From Heterotrichella gracilis (taxonomy: Eukaryota > Sar > Xanthophyceae > Tribonematales > Xanthonemataceae), in contig JAULBX010031370.1 in assembly GCA_032358255.1 (NCBI GenBank), forward strand, positions 434,001 through 498,000: 64,000 bases of DNA. Direction: 5' to 3'. This document shows, piece after piece, positions 1-11,500 of the stretch. The position numbers and the translations under genes are program-made. How positions within the stretch are numbered: position 1 is the stretch's first letter; each line of letters opens with the position of its first letter. The notes beneath the pieces were generated by a model. The model saw only the letters and a list, made by a program, of their open reading frames with translations. It had not been told where the DNA came from and did no database searches.

Positions 1-1447
1 GGGGAGCAGCGCTGCGTGTTCTGGCTGCCGCGCCGGCACTGGTGTCCGCTGGGACACTCCAACTAAAAATAAAGCACAAGTTTCTCAGGCGCAAGCATTT
101 CAGTAATATTTATCTACGAGTTTAATCATGACTCATTTTCCACAGGATTGCAAATTCCTCCTGTCTTCACGCGCATCTGAGACATGCACATATGGAACCA
201 TGGGGAATGGAACTACAGCATGCGTAGAGCAGTCCTATTCTGCACCAGGAATTCTGAGACAGTCATGGGGGAGCCAACCAGGGTTCACAAGACTGTACTG
301 TACCTTGGCAGTGGCATTTGGGCAGAAATTCCCACCGTCGCAGTAGATGCTTCCCGACCCGGCGTTCCACCTGTACCCAGGGAAGGCTGAATCCGGGAGC
401 ACCGACCACATGTCCGCACCCCCGCACCCTAGGCTGGGGCGTGCCTTGTAGGCATATGGCGCACACCACTGCTGGTGCTTCCGGTCCTCACTGTGGCTGA
501 TGAAAGCTGCTGGGGGGTCAGCAGGGTACGCCCTGCAGCCAGGTTCAGGGGTTGAATCGCTCCACCGTGCACACAGGGGGGGGGCAAAGGAAGTTCTGAG
601 GAAAGCGCTGCTTGGCGCTGCATGCGCAAGACTGACTGCTAGTCTGTATTGCAAAAATGCTACCAAGTAACTCACAAAGCTTTCTGACACCAAAGGCTGG
701 AAGTTCCAACTTGATTGCTTTTTGAGGCCAAGTTTACCTTGGACAGTAAGCACCAAAGGGGCATGGCATGAGGCACGTGAGCATTGGTGGACAGAAGTAG
801 CCCTCGCAGCACGGGTGCGCGACCTGGTCGTCTTTGAAGCTAACTGTGGAGTTTTTGGTGCTGCTGTTGAATGTCAGGATGCGGTTGAGGTCGAAGAAAC
901 CGGGTCCACATGCGTGACTCAAAGTTCCAGCCTCACATCCAGCCGTGTCTGGGACTTTCTCGGGGTTGCTGGAACGCAACAAATACTGCAACCACCAAAT
1001 AAGTGGTTGGTATGTGTACACTAGTATCACCTCCATCCCTTGAACTGCAAGGAGAGGTTTAAGCCCTTGTTGGCGGAAGGAACGTGTGTATGCTGACTTA
1101 CATACCTCATAAAATGTCTCCATCTCCGAGAAAGAGCACAGGTGTGAGGAGAGCGCTGTCGTGTTGTGGCATACTTGGTCGCTGGGATCAGAGGATTGTG
1201 GCAATGGATAGGGGAATGACTCCTCCAACGTCCTCAGCAGCCCTTGTTTGCTGTTGCCAAAACAAAAACCCACGTTGTGCTGCACTTTGAGCCAGGCTTC
1301 CTCAACCAAGTGGCCATACTGGTCTGCTGCCTGCCACTCCTGCCATTTTGCTCGGGGGTCCAATGCGAGCGTGTGTCCAACTTTCGGAAGGTCAAGCACC
1401 AACACTTGGACCGTTGCCAGCCAGCACAAACAACGTAAAAACTTCAT
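1..1447 (-). CDS. ABC transporter G family half-transporter, N-terminal part (ABCG24/28-like), cut by window edge
   Basis: Four exons join in frame on the minus strand: 1447-1106, 985-738, 490-304 and 62-1, giving about 279 residues before the window ends. The start at 1447 opens a hydrophobic signal peptide (MKFLRCLCWLATVQVLVLDL). Next comes the cysteine-rich extracellular region typical of the plant ABCG24/28 subgroup: CCEGYFCPPMLTCLMPCPFG near residues 175-195, then a CAPYAY...LGCGGADMW block, then CPSGHQCRRG. These match the CCEGFFCP, CPLGSYCP and GHYCRQG motifs known from plant members. The ATP-binding cassette and membrane domain would lie to the left, outside the window. Family role: ATP-driven export of lipids or hormones across a membrane; the substrate here is unknown. 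Each intron is GT-AG. Shares a 445-bp upstream region with the divergent cyclophilin-like gene. Confidence 0.85.
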
Positions 1448-1892
1448 TTCTCATCGTCAGCAAAGGTTAATAACGAGGCCAGAAAGTCTGCACCTCACCG
1501 AAACCTCTCCAAGACACACGCAACATGCCAATGCATGGCAAATTATCCAAAACCGGTTTCTGCCGCGCGGTCTGTCAGAGTCCGCGACTTGTCCGAAGCC
1601 CTTCCTTATCGCCAATAGCAAAGCCTTACGTCGATGAAACAGGCATGACCGTTTAAGAGGCCGTATCGATATGGCTTCGGAGCAGTGCCTTTTCACTGGC
1701 TGAGGTCCCAGTGGGACAGAGAACCGCGGGAAGCTGTATATGCAGCCTGGACACCTGACCGAGACCGTTATTTATTGCCTGTCTTTTGCAGCACTGTGCA
1801 GCCTTGAAGGTGCAACTTCTCTTTGCCAGGAACCTCAGCCCTGGGGCTTGGGTGGGATTGACTAGGCCACCACCCATGTCTCGCAGAGCAAA
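1448..1892. promoter_or_regulatory. Shared upstream region between divergent ABCG and cyclophilin-like genes
   Basis: No coding signal is visible in this 445-bp interval between two outward-pointing start codons. It must hold both 5' UTRs and promoters. No clear TATA box or other named element was recognised. Confidence 0.4.
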
Positions 1893-3547
1893 ATGAGCAT
1901 GCACGAACCAAAAAGGTTGTGTTCGGTGTTATATCTGCTGGCAGCCGTTATCTTCAGTCAAGTGGAACGTGCTTATACTTCAGGTCGGTCAGGAGCTTTC
2001 ATCGGGTACCAGGAGGCACAAGGTAGGTAGGACACCAAATGCATGCATATATCTGCATGCATTATGCATGAGTTTGCAGGCGTCGTCTTGGCTTGCACCA
2101 ACCCTCCTCTTGGTGTCAGGTAGGTGGGAACACGTGAGACTAGGTAGGCAGGAACGCATGATGCATATGCATATATATATGTGCATGCTGTATGGCCTTG
2201 TGTTTTGCACCAGCACCCAGCACCCTTGGGGGATTGTAAGGTTATCAAGAACCAAGACAATAATTTTTCTGCAGGCGACAAGATTTTGCTCAATACTCCT
2301 TTTGGAACGGTGCGCATTTCTTGCAAACTCTGTGAATTGTCTCTGATGTGTCAGCGGTTTGTGAGCTGCTGAGGAGGCTAATATGTGGCACCTATATCCC
2401 TACAGATTGTGGTGAGGCCGTACTACTATTTGGCACCAGCCACCTCGCAACTGGTAGCAGAGTTGGCCCGAAAGGGGGACTGCGCAGGTTGCAAGTTCTA
2501 CCGACCTGAGCCAGCCCCTGCGGTACGTCCCAAGCTCCCAAAATTCCTGCGACAACACCTTGCACAAACACACTGAGCTTTCAAATGTAGTGGACACCTT
2601 CTAAGGACCCAATACCAGAGTGGCGACGGCTTTGTGTGGGGTGCAGGAGGGTTTTGGGCCACCATATGGGCTGCTGCAAGGGTCGTTAGCGGGGCTGAGG
2701 GAGGTCCCCCCGAGGGAGGGGAACATTGAAGCAAGGTCAGGCGCAGTTGCAGCAACCTGTCAGATTGTATTTCAACTGGGGCTTTGCCTCAACTGCGCGC
2801 ACTTGCATACCACTTGATGCGGCATTGGCATGGCCATTATGTTTGATCATCGAAGGCATCTAATACTTTTCCCAAGATATCTGACTTTGCTGTTTGTTTG
2901 TCCAGGCGACGACATGTTTGCATGATACCAGAAACCAAAGGTATGAGCTCCTGACGGACGTTTGCAGTCATGCCTAGCCCCATTCCATATGCCTTGCTCC
3001 ACTCCGTGTCACCCTGGATGACATGCCTGCTGCTCGGCTCCGCATATGCCGTCATCCTACCTACTTTTTCTTCATGCTATTGCAGAGTTCTTTATTGCGG
3101 TCATGGATCACCCAGAGTGGGGCACCGCACACACCGTCTGGGGCGAGGTGGGGACACAATACCAAGCGTGGCCAATGTGCATCTGATTTGCATTTCAGTT
3201 GCTCGTGCCACTTAGTGGTTCTCAGCTATCAGGGCACCATCATCCTGAAGATATGTCTTTTAAGCATATTTGAACTCTTGTCACAAACCCTTAACCCTAA
3301 ACCCGTATATGCACTGGGCAGCCTGGCATGGCAGGGGCATTGGAACCAGGTATTCGCAATTGCCTCTTTTTTATTGCCACATTTCTTGCAGGTTGAGGAT
3401 ATGACGGTGGTTGATCAGATCCTAGAGCTGCCATACCACAACTTCACGCATCCTGACTTTGGGACGCTCATGCGGCTGATGAATGACGAGCTGGCGTTCA
3501 ACATCAACGCGGAGGCCAACACCATGCCAGCTGCGGCCCTTTCATGA
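1893..3547 (+). CDS. Cyclophilin-like domain protein with signal peptide
   Basis: Six exons join in frame: 1893-2022, 2275-2309, 2406-2522, 2647-2766, 3088-3147 and 3392-3547, giving 205 residues. The N-terminus (LCSVLYLLAAVIFSQ) looks like a signal peptide, so the product probably enters the secretory pathway. The rest follows the plant cyclophilin-like family in order: NTPFGTIVVRPYYYLAP, ELARKGDCAGCKFYRPEP, EGFGPPYGLLQGSL, PREGNIEARSGAVA, FFIAVMDHPEWGTAHTVWG, then VEDMTVVDQILELP. Known members carry the same HCAGCxFYRAE, FGPPFALIQGTL and FFISLANHxEW blocks. They resemble peptidyl-prolyl isomerases, but whether this one is catalytic cannot be judged. The second intron has a weak donor (GTGCGC). 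The exon 5 acceptor sits at the second AG of GCAGAG, which is the choice that keeps frame. Confidence 0.82.
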
Positions 3548-3954
3548 CGGGTTGCTTGTGTGTATACGTACCTGTGGATAGGAAAGCGGGGTGCATCTGT
3601 CTCCGCTGCACCACAATCACCACAGGCATGTGCCTCTCAGTTCTCAGCAAATGTGGGCACTGCTGGCTGTATTTATCGTTCTAGGAGTAACCACCACCAC
3701 CTTGGATGCTTGGGAACCAGTGTCAATACAAACAGCTACGCGTGATTACCTTCTTGAGATAGTATCACATAATTGCGCTGCAGTTGCACAAGTAAGCCAC
3801 TGCCTTTGGGTCCACCGTTAACTATTTACAGTTGTAGATCACCGGTCTTTGCAGTTCAAGAGCATTGTTGGACAGAATGGGAGCCGAAATAGTGTAGAGT
3901 ACAGGCGTTCCATTGCTGGCTGGTGTCACCGGTGTGGTGTCACTGGTATCACTG

Positions 3955-4745
3955 ATCTACCATGAGGCATCGGTCTGAGACCACCTTGATGCCTGCACGC
4001 GCCAGCTGCTCCTCCACCTCTGGGTTGATGAATCATCAGATGCCGCTCTGCAGCCAAACTGTGCGCGGGTTGTGTGCAAGGATGTCTTCCACGTGGGCTG
4101 GCAGGTTCTGAGGCCGCCTGTGGTCAAGGGGAGGCACCTGGTTTAACAACCGAAATGTGGCAGCTGTTGAGCCAGTTCTGAAACAGTAAAAAAATCGAGC
4201 ATATCATGTGTAGCCTGTGAGTTGCGACAGGTTGTCCTGTTCAGCAATGCTAGGCGCTCTTTTTTGCGTCTGCCACCCAACAAGCACCCCAAATGATGGG
4301 CCTTCTACCAGTGCCTAATGGTCCCATCAGCCAGACCACTGCTCATACTGCAAGTGTTCACATTTAATGGTTGCATACTTGAAAACGTGTGCTCTCCTCC
4401 CTGAAGCCGTGGTATGCAAATCTCTGGCGCCAACCAACCACGTACCTGAGTAAATCCATGGTGCCCACTGCCAGTTGGTCTCCTCGCTGGACCAGGTTGG
4501 GTAGCGGCAACGTTGCTGTGCGCCGGGATGCCCAAGAATGGCACCAGACAGGCATACAGGTTGTATCAGTGCCTGTATATTACCCCCAAGTCCAGCTGCC
4601 CGGAATAGTCTTGACTAAAAGACAGGTACTGATACAACCTGCACGCCTGTCTGGTGCAGGTACACTGGTACATAGTAGGCGGCCTAGCTCCTCTGTGGGT
4701 CCGGTAGGGACAACCAGTTATCTGGCATCCTGGATAACAAGGCGC
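3955..4745 (-). pseudogene. Broken partial copy of the CoA-binding protein gene (exons 3 and 4)
   Basis: This stretch repeats, in the same orientation, the 6550-7250 part of the intact CoA-binding gene downstream. Positions 3955-4130 match the last exon (intact 6550-6720), with a small insertion that breaks the frame. Positions 4280-4440 match the intron. Positions 4440-4745 match exon 3, but with an added inverted piece. Coding capacity is lost, and no copies of exons 1 and 2 were found. It is best read as a local duplication of a host gene that has since decayed. An inverted segment inside it forms the 4541-4657 hairpin. Confidence 0.75.
4541..4657. repeat. Inverted repeat from CoA-binding exon 3: 36-bp stem, 45-bp loop
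   Basis: Arm 4541-4576 and arm 4622-4657 are reverse complements at 33 of 36 positions, and all three differences are transitions. Read on the plus strand, the first arm encodes a relative of the exon 3 peptide (QVVSVPVYYP against EVVPVPVYYP). The second arm carries the same sequence in antisense. A transcript through this region would fold into a long hairpin related to the intact paralogue. Confidence 0.7.
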
Positions 4746-6514
4746 CACTTGTGAAGTATGCTGTGACTCACTGGCAGGGAGGCAGCAGAAAGACACCCCT
4801 CAACAGGTCACCTGGCAGATCTGGGTGCAAGTTGGTATGGGATATATGGTTTGTCGTCATCAATGTGGACAAAAAAGGTGTAGACTACCACAGCATGAAC
4901 TTACCTAGAAACAATATATGGTTATCAGGACTACCACCAAGGAGAAAAACAGTAATGACAGCGGCGGGACGAAGACGAAGAAAAGCAAGTCGTAGAACTT
5001 GTCCCAGTTGAAGGGCTGCACCATATCAGTTTGGTCAGGCAAGTGAGAAAGTGAACGTCAAGCAATCCAACCCAAGCTGTCAAGCAACCCAGATGTCAAC
5101 TAGAGCCGGGGATTTGAAGTACAACTGAAGGCCAGGGGTGTACCTTGCGTTTTGGCTGGTTCTTTATCTCGGTCTGGCCTGTTGTGTCTGCTGTCCTTGG
5201 AGGGTCTCCAGGTATCTTGTGCTTGATATTTCTCTGGGGCTGCCCAATATAGCTATTGGGCAGCCCCAGTGTATAATATACCTGTTGACTCCGGAGGGTC
5301 TCCTTCAGGGTATGCAATATTTGAGGCTATAGGAAACCTCTTGTGCACGGCCAGCTTAGCAGCCCGCCTTGGGCAGCACCGTTTGGGCAGAGGCGCACCC
5401 TGAACGGATCCCTGCAGGCTGTGGCCATGCAAGGCAAACCACCTGGCCTGTGAAGGAACTGCACTTGCAGGTTTGACGCTATACTGCATGGCTGTTGTGT
5501 ATGATTGCAATCGCTTGACGTCAACGAATGAGCCACCAGTTCCTTAAACAAGTAACAGAGGCAACATTGTTATGCATGCATGCAAATGCTGCTGCTCACA
5601 AAAAGCTTCATAATAAACAAATAAAGATATTTTGAAAAGCCCAATATCCAAAAAGTTATTCTGAATCAGTCTGAATAAACAAATAATAACATTTTGAAGG
5701 CCCAAAGTCTAAAACATTTATGCATAAATTTAAACTCCCGGATAAACCCTGCAACATCAGTGGCGCTCAGGCATTACCTGGTGAAGCCCTAAAACAAAAC
5801 AGTTACATCGAAGCATTGGTGCTGTGTCAGGCTGGCACTGTTTCTTTTACCCGAGCCCTCCACTCCATGGCCGCAATTCCCACCCTTTTGGGTGCTAATT
5901 CCCATGCTACAGGCCTCAACCTCCAGCGTCTGGGGTTGAAAGTAATAACCGTTGTCCAGTGTCATGATCAGACGCAATATCGGTAGCAATGAGCACATTG
6001 ACAGTGGCCGAGGACCAAGAGTCATGAGAGTCATCCGATGGCTTTTCAGACCCCCACATAGGATACCTCGGCAAGACAACACAACTGCATTATATTTCAT
6101 TACTTTGCCTCAGCCTCAAGAGTATTACCACATGAAATGATGCCACGGCGGATGACTACGCTAGCCAGTACCCGTCAGAGATCCCTACCAACACTGTGCA
6201 CATGGTAAACACCACTGGAATTGTAACTAAAGTTTAACTTCAGTCTATCCCATGACAGCAGTCACAAGGTTCTTCAATCAACCGGGCACCACATCATTCA
6301 GGCTGTCAACACGCAACCCCACTGCTTTTGCATCAACTGATGTCCTCCTTCGTCCTATCTCAGATATCATGGTGCAATACGTATAACCATAGTCTCCGCA
6401 TTTATGCGTCCCCTTCCTTTCTTTCTTCGTTTCTCACAATGTTGCATCGCCAGTTTACAACCGGGCATGCATGCTGCACGCGCACTCCCTCTGGCACATA
6501 GCGGCTTCCGTAGG
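4746..6514. other. Intergenic region with one foldback element
   Basis: No coding exon could be supported here. The only structured item is the foldback at 5199-5303. AT-rich stretches lie around 5590-5720. The 3' UTR of the minus-strand CoA-binding gene should occupy the right end. Confidence 0.4.
5199..5303. repeat. Small foldback element with 11-bp flanking direct repeats
   Basis: A perfect 16-bp stem with a 4-base loop occupies 5234-5269 (CTGGGGCTGCCCAATA and its reverse complement). Outer short inverted repeats (AGGTAT near 5210, ATACCT near 5277) extend the fold. The unit is bracketed by identical 11-mers GGAGGGTCTCC at 5199-5209 and 5293-5303. The arrangement suits a tiny foldback or MITE-like insertion, or a structured RNA precursor. 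No known family was recognised. Confidence 0.6.
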
Positions 6515-7903
6515 CTACAGGCGTTCCCTCGCGGCATGGGCCATTGCTGCCCTGTGGTCGACCATGAGGCATCGATCTGACACCACTTTGATGCCTGCAC
6601 GCGCCAGCTGCTCCTCCACCTCTGGGTTGGTGATGCCGCTCTGCAGCCAAACTGTGCGCGGGTTGTGTGCAAGGATGTCCTCCACATGGGCTGGCAGGTC
6701 CTGAGGTCGCCTGTAGTCAAAGGGCGGGGGGCAGCATTGCTTCATGACCACTGACGCTGGCAAGAGACTCATTCTCAAAGATGATTGCTCGGCACATGTG
6801 TGCCTGTCAACTGTGCCAGAAGCTCTCTTGAACCCACATGATGATGTGACATCTGCGAATCACTGCCAATGCCACCAAGTGCCTAGATGATGGACCCTCT
6901 CACGGCGCCAAAGCAAGGTTCCACGCGGCAAGCACACTGCTCATATTGTACTCAGATTTGATCATGAAAATGTTTGCTCTCAAAACCTGAAGGTGTGGTA
7001 TGTGGTAGCCATCGCCAACCAACCAACCTACCTGAACACGTCCACGATGTCCACGGGATCCCCTGGGATGTCGGCGAGCTTGCGGTAAACCGGGCAGCCC
7101 AGAATGGTCTTGACCTCTGGGTAATATACAGGTACTGGTACGACCTCCACGTCTGCCTGCTGCAGGTACTCTGGCACATAGTAGGCGGCCTGGCCACTCT
7201 GTGGATGGAACACTCGCCGCCGTGAATGTCTGGGTTATTGACTTGCCAGGCATGCGGGTGAGTTTGTGTAGCAGGGTTTGGGGGTTTGAAAGGCATATAG
7301 GTCTGCAGCGAGTGTAGGATTTCTTTGTGCCAACCCTTAGGGTGTAGGGTTGTGGCCCTTGTGTTGTTCCCCGCCCGGGGTTTAGGGTTTGTATGAAGGT
7401 TTCTAGGGCAAGTACGTATTCATGGGTCCTGATTGTGAGCACAAACGCAAGTCAACTTCCTCTAGGCCTTAGGTCAGATGCAAACAGTGCACCTGACAGC
7501 ATTCCCTGCTGGTTGTAATGGCAGAATAGTAAAGGTGTGTGTAGAGGCAGAAGAGGCAGTGCGCACTGTGAACGCCGGCGTTTTGGTTATTGTGCAGATA
7601 TGCTGACATACTACAAATTACACAACTTTGCAGTGAGATTTTACCTGTTCTTCAGTTTTTATGCCCAGCACTGCAACCCGCTTGGCCTCCAAGGCAAGCT
7701 GCGCCAACAAACCTCACGGTCAGACCCACAGTGGTGTTCCCAAGGTGCAAAGGGAAGTTTAAGAAACATTGCGCTGCCCATAACTAATCAACAGCACAAT
7801 TCATTGTGCAAGAACAGTTGGAAGCGACAGGGATACTGACCTGTTGTGCTGTGTGAGGGTGCCTGATCAAGTTTTGCCGCCATGTGTCGTCGCCTCCAGC
7901 CAT
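6515..7903 (-). CDS. CoA-binding domain protein (YccU-like Rossmann fold)
   Basis: Four exons join in frame: 7903-7841, 7698-7645, 7198-7032 and 6710-6515, giving 159 residues. The start MAGGDDTWRQNLIRH is followed by a beta strand and turn (RVAVLGIKTEEQ, residues about 27-39), AYYVPEYLQQADVEVVPVPV, PVYRKLADIPGDPVDIVDVF, RRPQDLPAHVEDILAHNPRT, VWLQSGITNPEVEEQLARAG and VVSDRCLMVDHR. These are the hallmark blocks of the CoA-binding (DUF/YccU) family, including DVFRR, VWxQxGI and DRCxxxxH. Length is normal for the family. Its physiological substrate is not established; members bind coenzyme A or related nucleotides. A decayed copy lies upstream at 3955-4745. It diverges from the TPR gene across 683 bp. 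Confidence 0.85.
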
Positions 7904-8586
7904 AGTGAAAAACCTTCCTCTACCGAATGTCTATGGCGTCTGTAAAACTTCGTAACGGGCTTGTAGAAGCTTTACAAGTAGCCCACGAGTCGCCAAGGCA
8001 CCCTTGCAACAAAGGTTTCGAGCTGGCTGGAACTGGGCAGTGAGCATCAGTGGACAGATACTAGCGATGTTGGAAGCTCCACCGACTGAAAGTGTGAAGC
8101 AGAGGCCCCTTCAGTTCAAACTTGAAAATTGGGTAGCTCCTCAGATAAGCCTGGCGGTGCTTCGCGAACTAACGCGGGGTGGGCCACAGGCGTAGGAAGT
8201 GCATGCAGGGATTGTGTGGAATGTGTGCATGCATGCGAGTATCATACGATTATCACAGCTTCAACGGCAAGTTGTTAAGCTTATAACCACCGTGCCGAAA
8301 TATAAGAGCGTGCAAACGGCCTCGTCGTTAAAGATACCCACTGTATTGAGCTGCGTAGCTGTGGCAGACAGACCAGACAGACTGCCAGGGCCCACTCGGC
8401 TGCCCAATTTCAGTCAGCAGGCAGTCAGGCGGCAGTCAGAGCCTGTGCAAGACAACCTACTGCAACGAAACGTGGTTGGCTCCTATTTGCTGCGCATAAA
8501 GACACAGGAGTTGCTAGTGTTCACGCGCATCATCCTGTCTTGGTTCGCACTGCTGTCGTCCAACACTGCATGCATGCATATAGGCG
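7904..8586. promoter_or_regulatory. Shared upstream region between CoA-binding and TPR genes
   Basis: This 683-bp interval lies between divergent start codons. It contains TGCATGCATGC-type motifs (near 8229 and 8568) but no coding exon that I can support. It presumably holds both promoters. Confidence 0.35.
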
Positions 8587-11500
8587 ATGCTTCAGCTATC
8601 GCGTGTCCGGTTGTCTACCCTGGTGAGTGAAGCGGTGGGCAGTAGGACGGCAGCAAGATGCAGCAGCAGCTCGGCATCTGTGGTGGTGGACCAAATGCTG
8701 GAGTACGCCAACAGCCAATTTAGGGTGAGCCAATGCACGGCATGTTGAATCCAGCAGTGCCAACTTTTCCTGGTATAAGGAGAGTTACATCCACCGCAGT
8801 GTCCTAGGCTTCAATTCAAATCATCCAGTCCGTTTCTGGACGCATTACAGCTGCACCGCCAGTGCATGAGGTGCCGATGTGTGGTGCAGGACAACCGCGA
8901 GCAAGCAGTTGACGTGCTGCGGTCAGGCCTGCAGATGCAGCCCGATGGCAAAGGCGTTGATGCAAGCAGGTAGGCATCTGCACCTGCCTTGGGTGGACAC
9001 CACACTTCCTGTACCAGGCCCGATGACCGATGACCGATGACCGATGACCGATGCACGCCCTTCCCCCCTCGCAGGTTGCTAATGGCGTTGGCAGAGATCG
9101 AGGGCGACAGAAACAATTGGGTAGGTTGCATTGAAGCATTGCAGCGTCGTTGTCTGGCGCATTCACTGCGCGCGGTGCTGCTGCTTCAAATCTCCCCTCA
9201 ACCCTCATAACCATAACCCTAAACCCTAAACCCTAATCAGGTGCCTCTGCATGTGTCAGGACCAGGCCAGCAGCTTGGCCGCCAGCGCTCAGCACGCAGC
9301 AGCAGGCGCGCACACCTCCACACCAGATGAAGCAGCGGCAGCCTCCCAGATGAACCTGCAGGCCTCAACACTGCACACGCGCACACTGCTCACCCTTGGG
9401 CAGGACGCTGCAGCGCAGGGGGTGGCACAGGCGGTAGGTGCCGGGGTGGGGACCGTGGCTGGTTGCGGTAGAAAACGCAGCTGCTGGCCAGTGGCGGAAA
9501 ACCATGTGTTGCGGGATGTGCACACTGATTGGCCGCCACAATTGAACCTAGGACGGCATGCTGGTAGCGACGGGCGTGCATTGTCCAAGGCAGCCTTGCG
9601 TTCCCTGTACAAAAATTCAAAAGCCTCTGTGCATTTCCTTTATTTCGTTTTCGTTTATTGTAGAAAAACATTCTTTATTTAAAATGCAGCCTTGCGGCCT
9701 GGATTGGCCTGCATGCCACGCTTGCATGTCCCCTAAACGCCCGCTTTCATCATGCACTGTGCAAACGCAGGCAGTGGACACCGCCCAGAGCTCCTTCCAG
9801 CAGCGCGGGCAAGAGGGCATGCGCTGGCAGGGGCTGGTGGCAGCCACTGCCAACCTGGGCCTGGTACACCACGCCGCCAGCAGCTTCGCTGCCGCACACA
9901 GCCAGTTTGAGGCCGCAACATCACTGCTATCGCAGGACCCACGCACAGGCTCGGCCCAGCAGCGGGACGCTCAAGTGCTGGGGCCTTTGAAGCATGTTGC
10001 CGCCTTTCAGCTGGCAACGGTATGCAACCCTGCATAGTTAGTCAGAATATATTTATCCGTGATATTATGGTTTCAATTAGTACTTTTAGATGTAGTAATT
10101 ACAAAGATTTACAAAGATTTATTTGACAGTCATATTCAGGGAGCCAACCCGGGCTCGCGAGACTGTTGGAGGCGCTTGATAAAGTCACCCCGCTCACTTA
10201 AAAGTGAGTGAATTAATGGAGCCACAATGGCCCCACCTTAACTACTAAAAAAGCTAAACAAGTAATAAATATATAAATATCAATAATGCCAGGAGAAAAT
10301 GGTGGTTGCACGTTTTGTGGGTACATTTCCATTCATACACATGCCCTGAGTGACCATGCGAGTCCATTTCCGTGCTCCTGCTCCGTACCATGTGTGGCAA
10401 CCGTCCCTAAGCACCGCTGCTGATTGTCACACCCCTCAAACCCTCCAGTAGGGACGCGGCAAAACCCTGCACAAGGATTACCACATCGACATGCTCCGTC
10501 AGGGTAGCCACACTCAAAACCCTCCACGTAGGGTAATTACGCCGAGGCTGCCCAGCTGTACCAGCGAGTGGCGGAGGGTGTGCAGGGCGATGCCCAGGAC
10601 CAGCCTAGCTGCTCTGCCCTTGCCTGCCAGGAGCTGTGGGCTGATGCGCTGGTGGGCCTGGCCCAGGTGCACATGCGAAACAGGGAGTGGGAGCAGGCGG
10701 AGGAGGTGCTGTCACAGGTGGGCTGCTGGCCCTACACAAGGTTTTGGAGACTTGTGGGACGTGTACCCCATGTTAGAGATTTTGCTTATTACCTTACATC
10801 GTTTTAATCTAAGCTCTTTCTTGGTATTCTGCCAAGCCATCTGCTGGTAAATGCATGGGAGAATAATTCAAAAATATCGTTTTTTATTAGTCCAATCCTC
10901 CACCCACCTACCCACCCACCCACCCACCGACAACAACACAATTTGCAATAACCGTTTGGCAGAAGTACTGTACTACCATTGTAAGACCCATTTTGCCTTG
11001 GACACCGACATGTGTGTTCCCATGCAGGCATTGTCCGCCTCTGATGCCATGGTCGTGCCCCACAACATGCGCACCGCCCTGGTGCTGCTGCTGCTGGCCG
11101 AGGTGTTCAGCCGCACACGCAGGGTGACGTATGCGGAGGGCCTGTACAGGTGTGTCTTGGGTCCGCACCCGCTGTCGTTCCCATGCGCACGTGCTAGTTT
11201 GGTAGTTCCTGCAATAGGTGCACCAGGGTGCATACAAGGTATAGGTGCACCAGGGTGCATACAAGGTGGAAGCACGACAATGACATTGCAAACTCAGGTT
11301 GAATTAAAGATTATTCATTGCAGTGTCCGCAAATCTGAAGCAATATTATGCAGAATTGTATGCATAAGGCCTCCCAAGGCACGCTGGGTGGCGCATTGGG
11401 GTTCTGCATCATTCTGACAGCAATGCAGCACCTGATTGTTGCCTGGCTTGTGCGCAGGGAAGCCGACAAGGTCCTGGAGTGCAGGAGCCACAGCCCTGGC

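Noticed and set aside
2837-3055. 72-codon minus-strand frame with an EWSKAYG stretch vaguely like a cyclophilin-family block
   Set aside because: It lies inside a well-supported intron of the plus-strand cyclophilin-like gene, has no partner exons, and the resemblance is too short.
5720-6140. Overlapping open frames of 60-100 codons on both strands
   Set aside because: No recognisable protein, no splice partners, and composition like spacer DNA.
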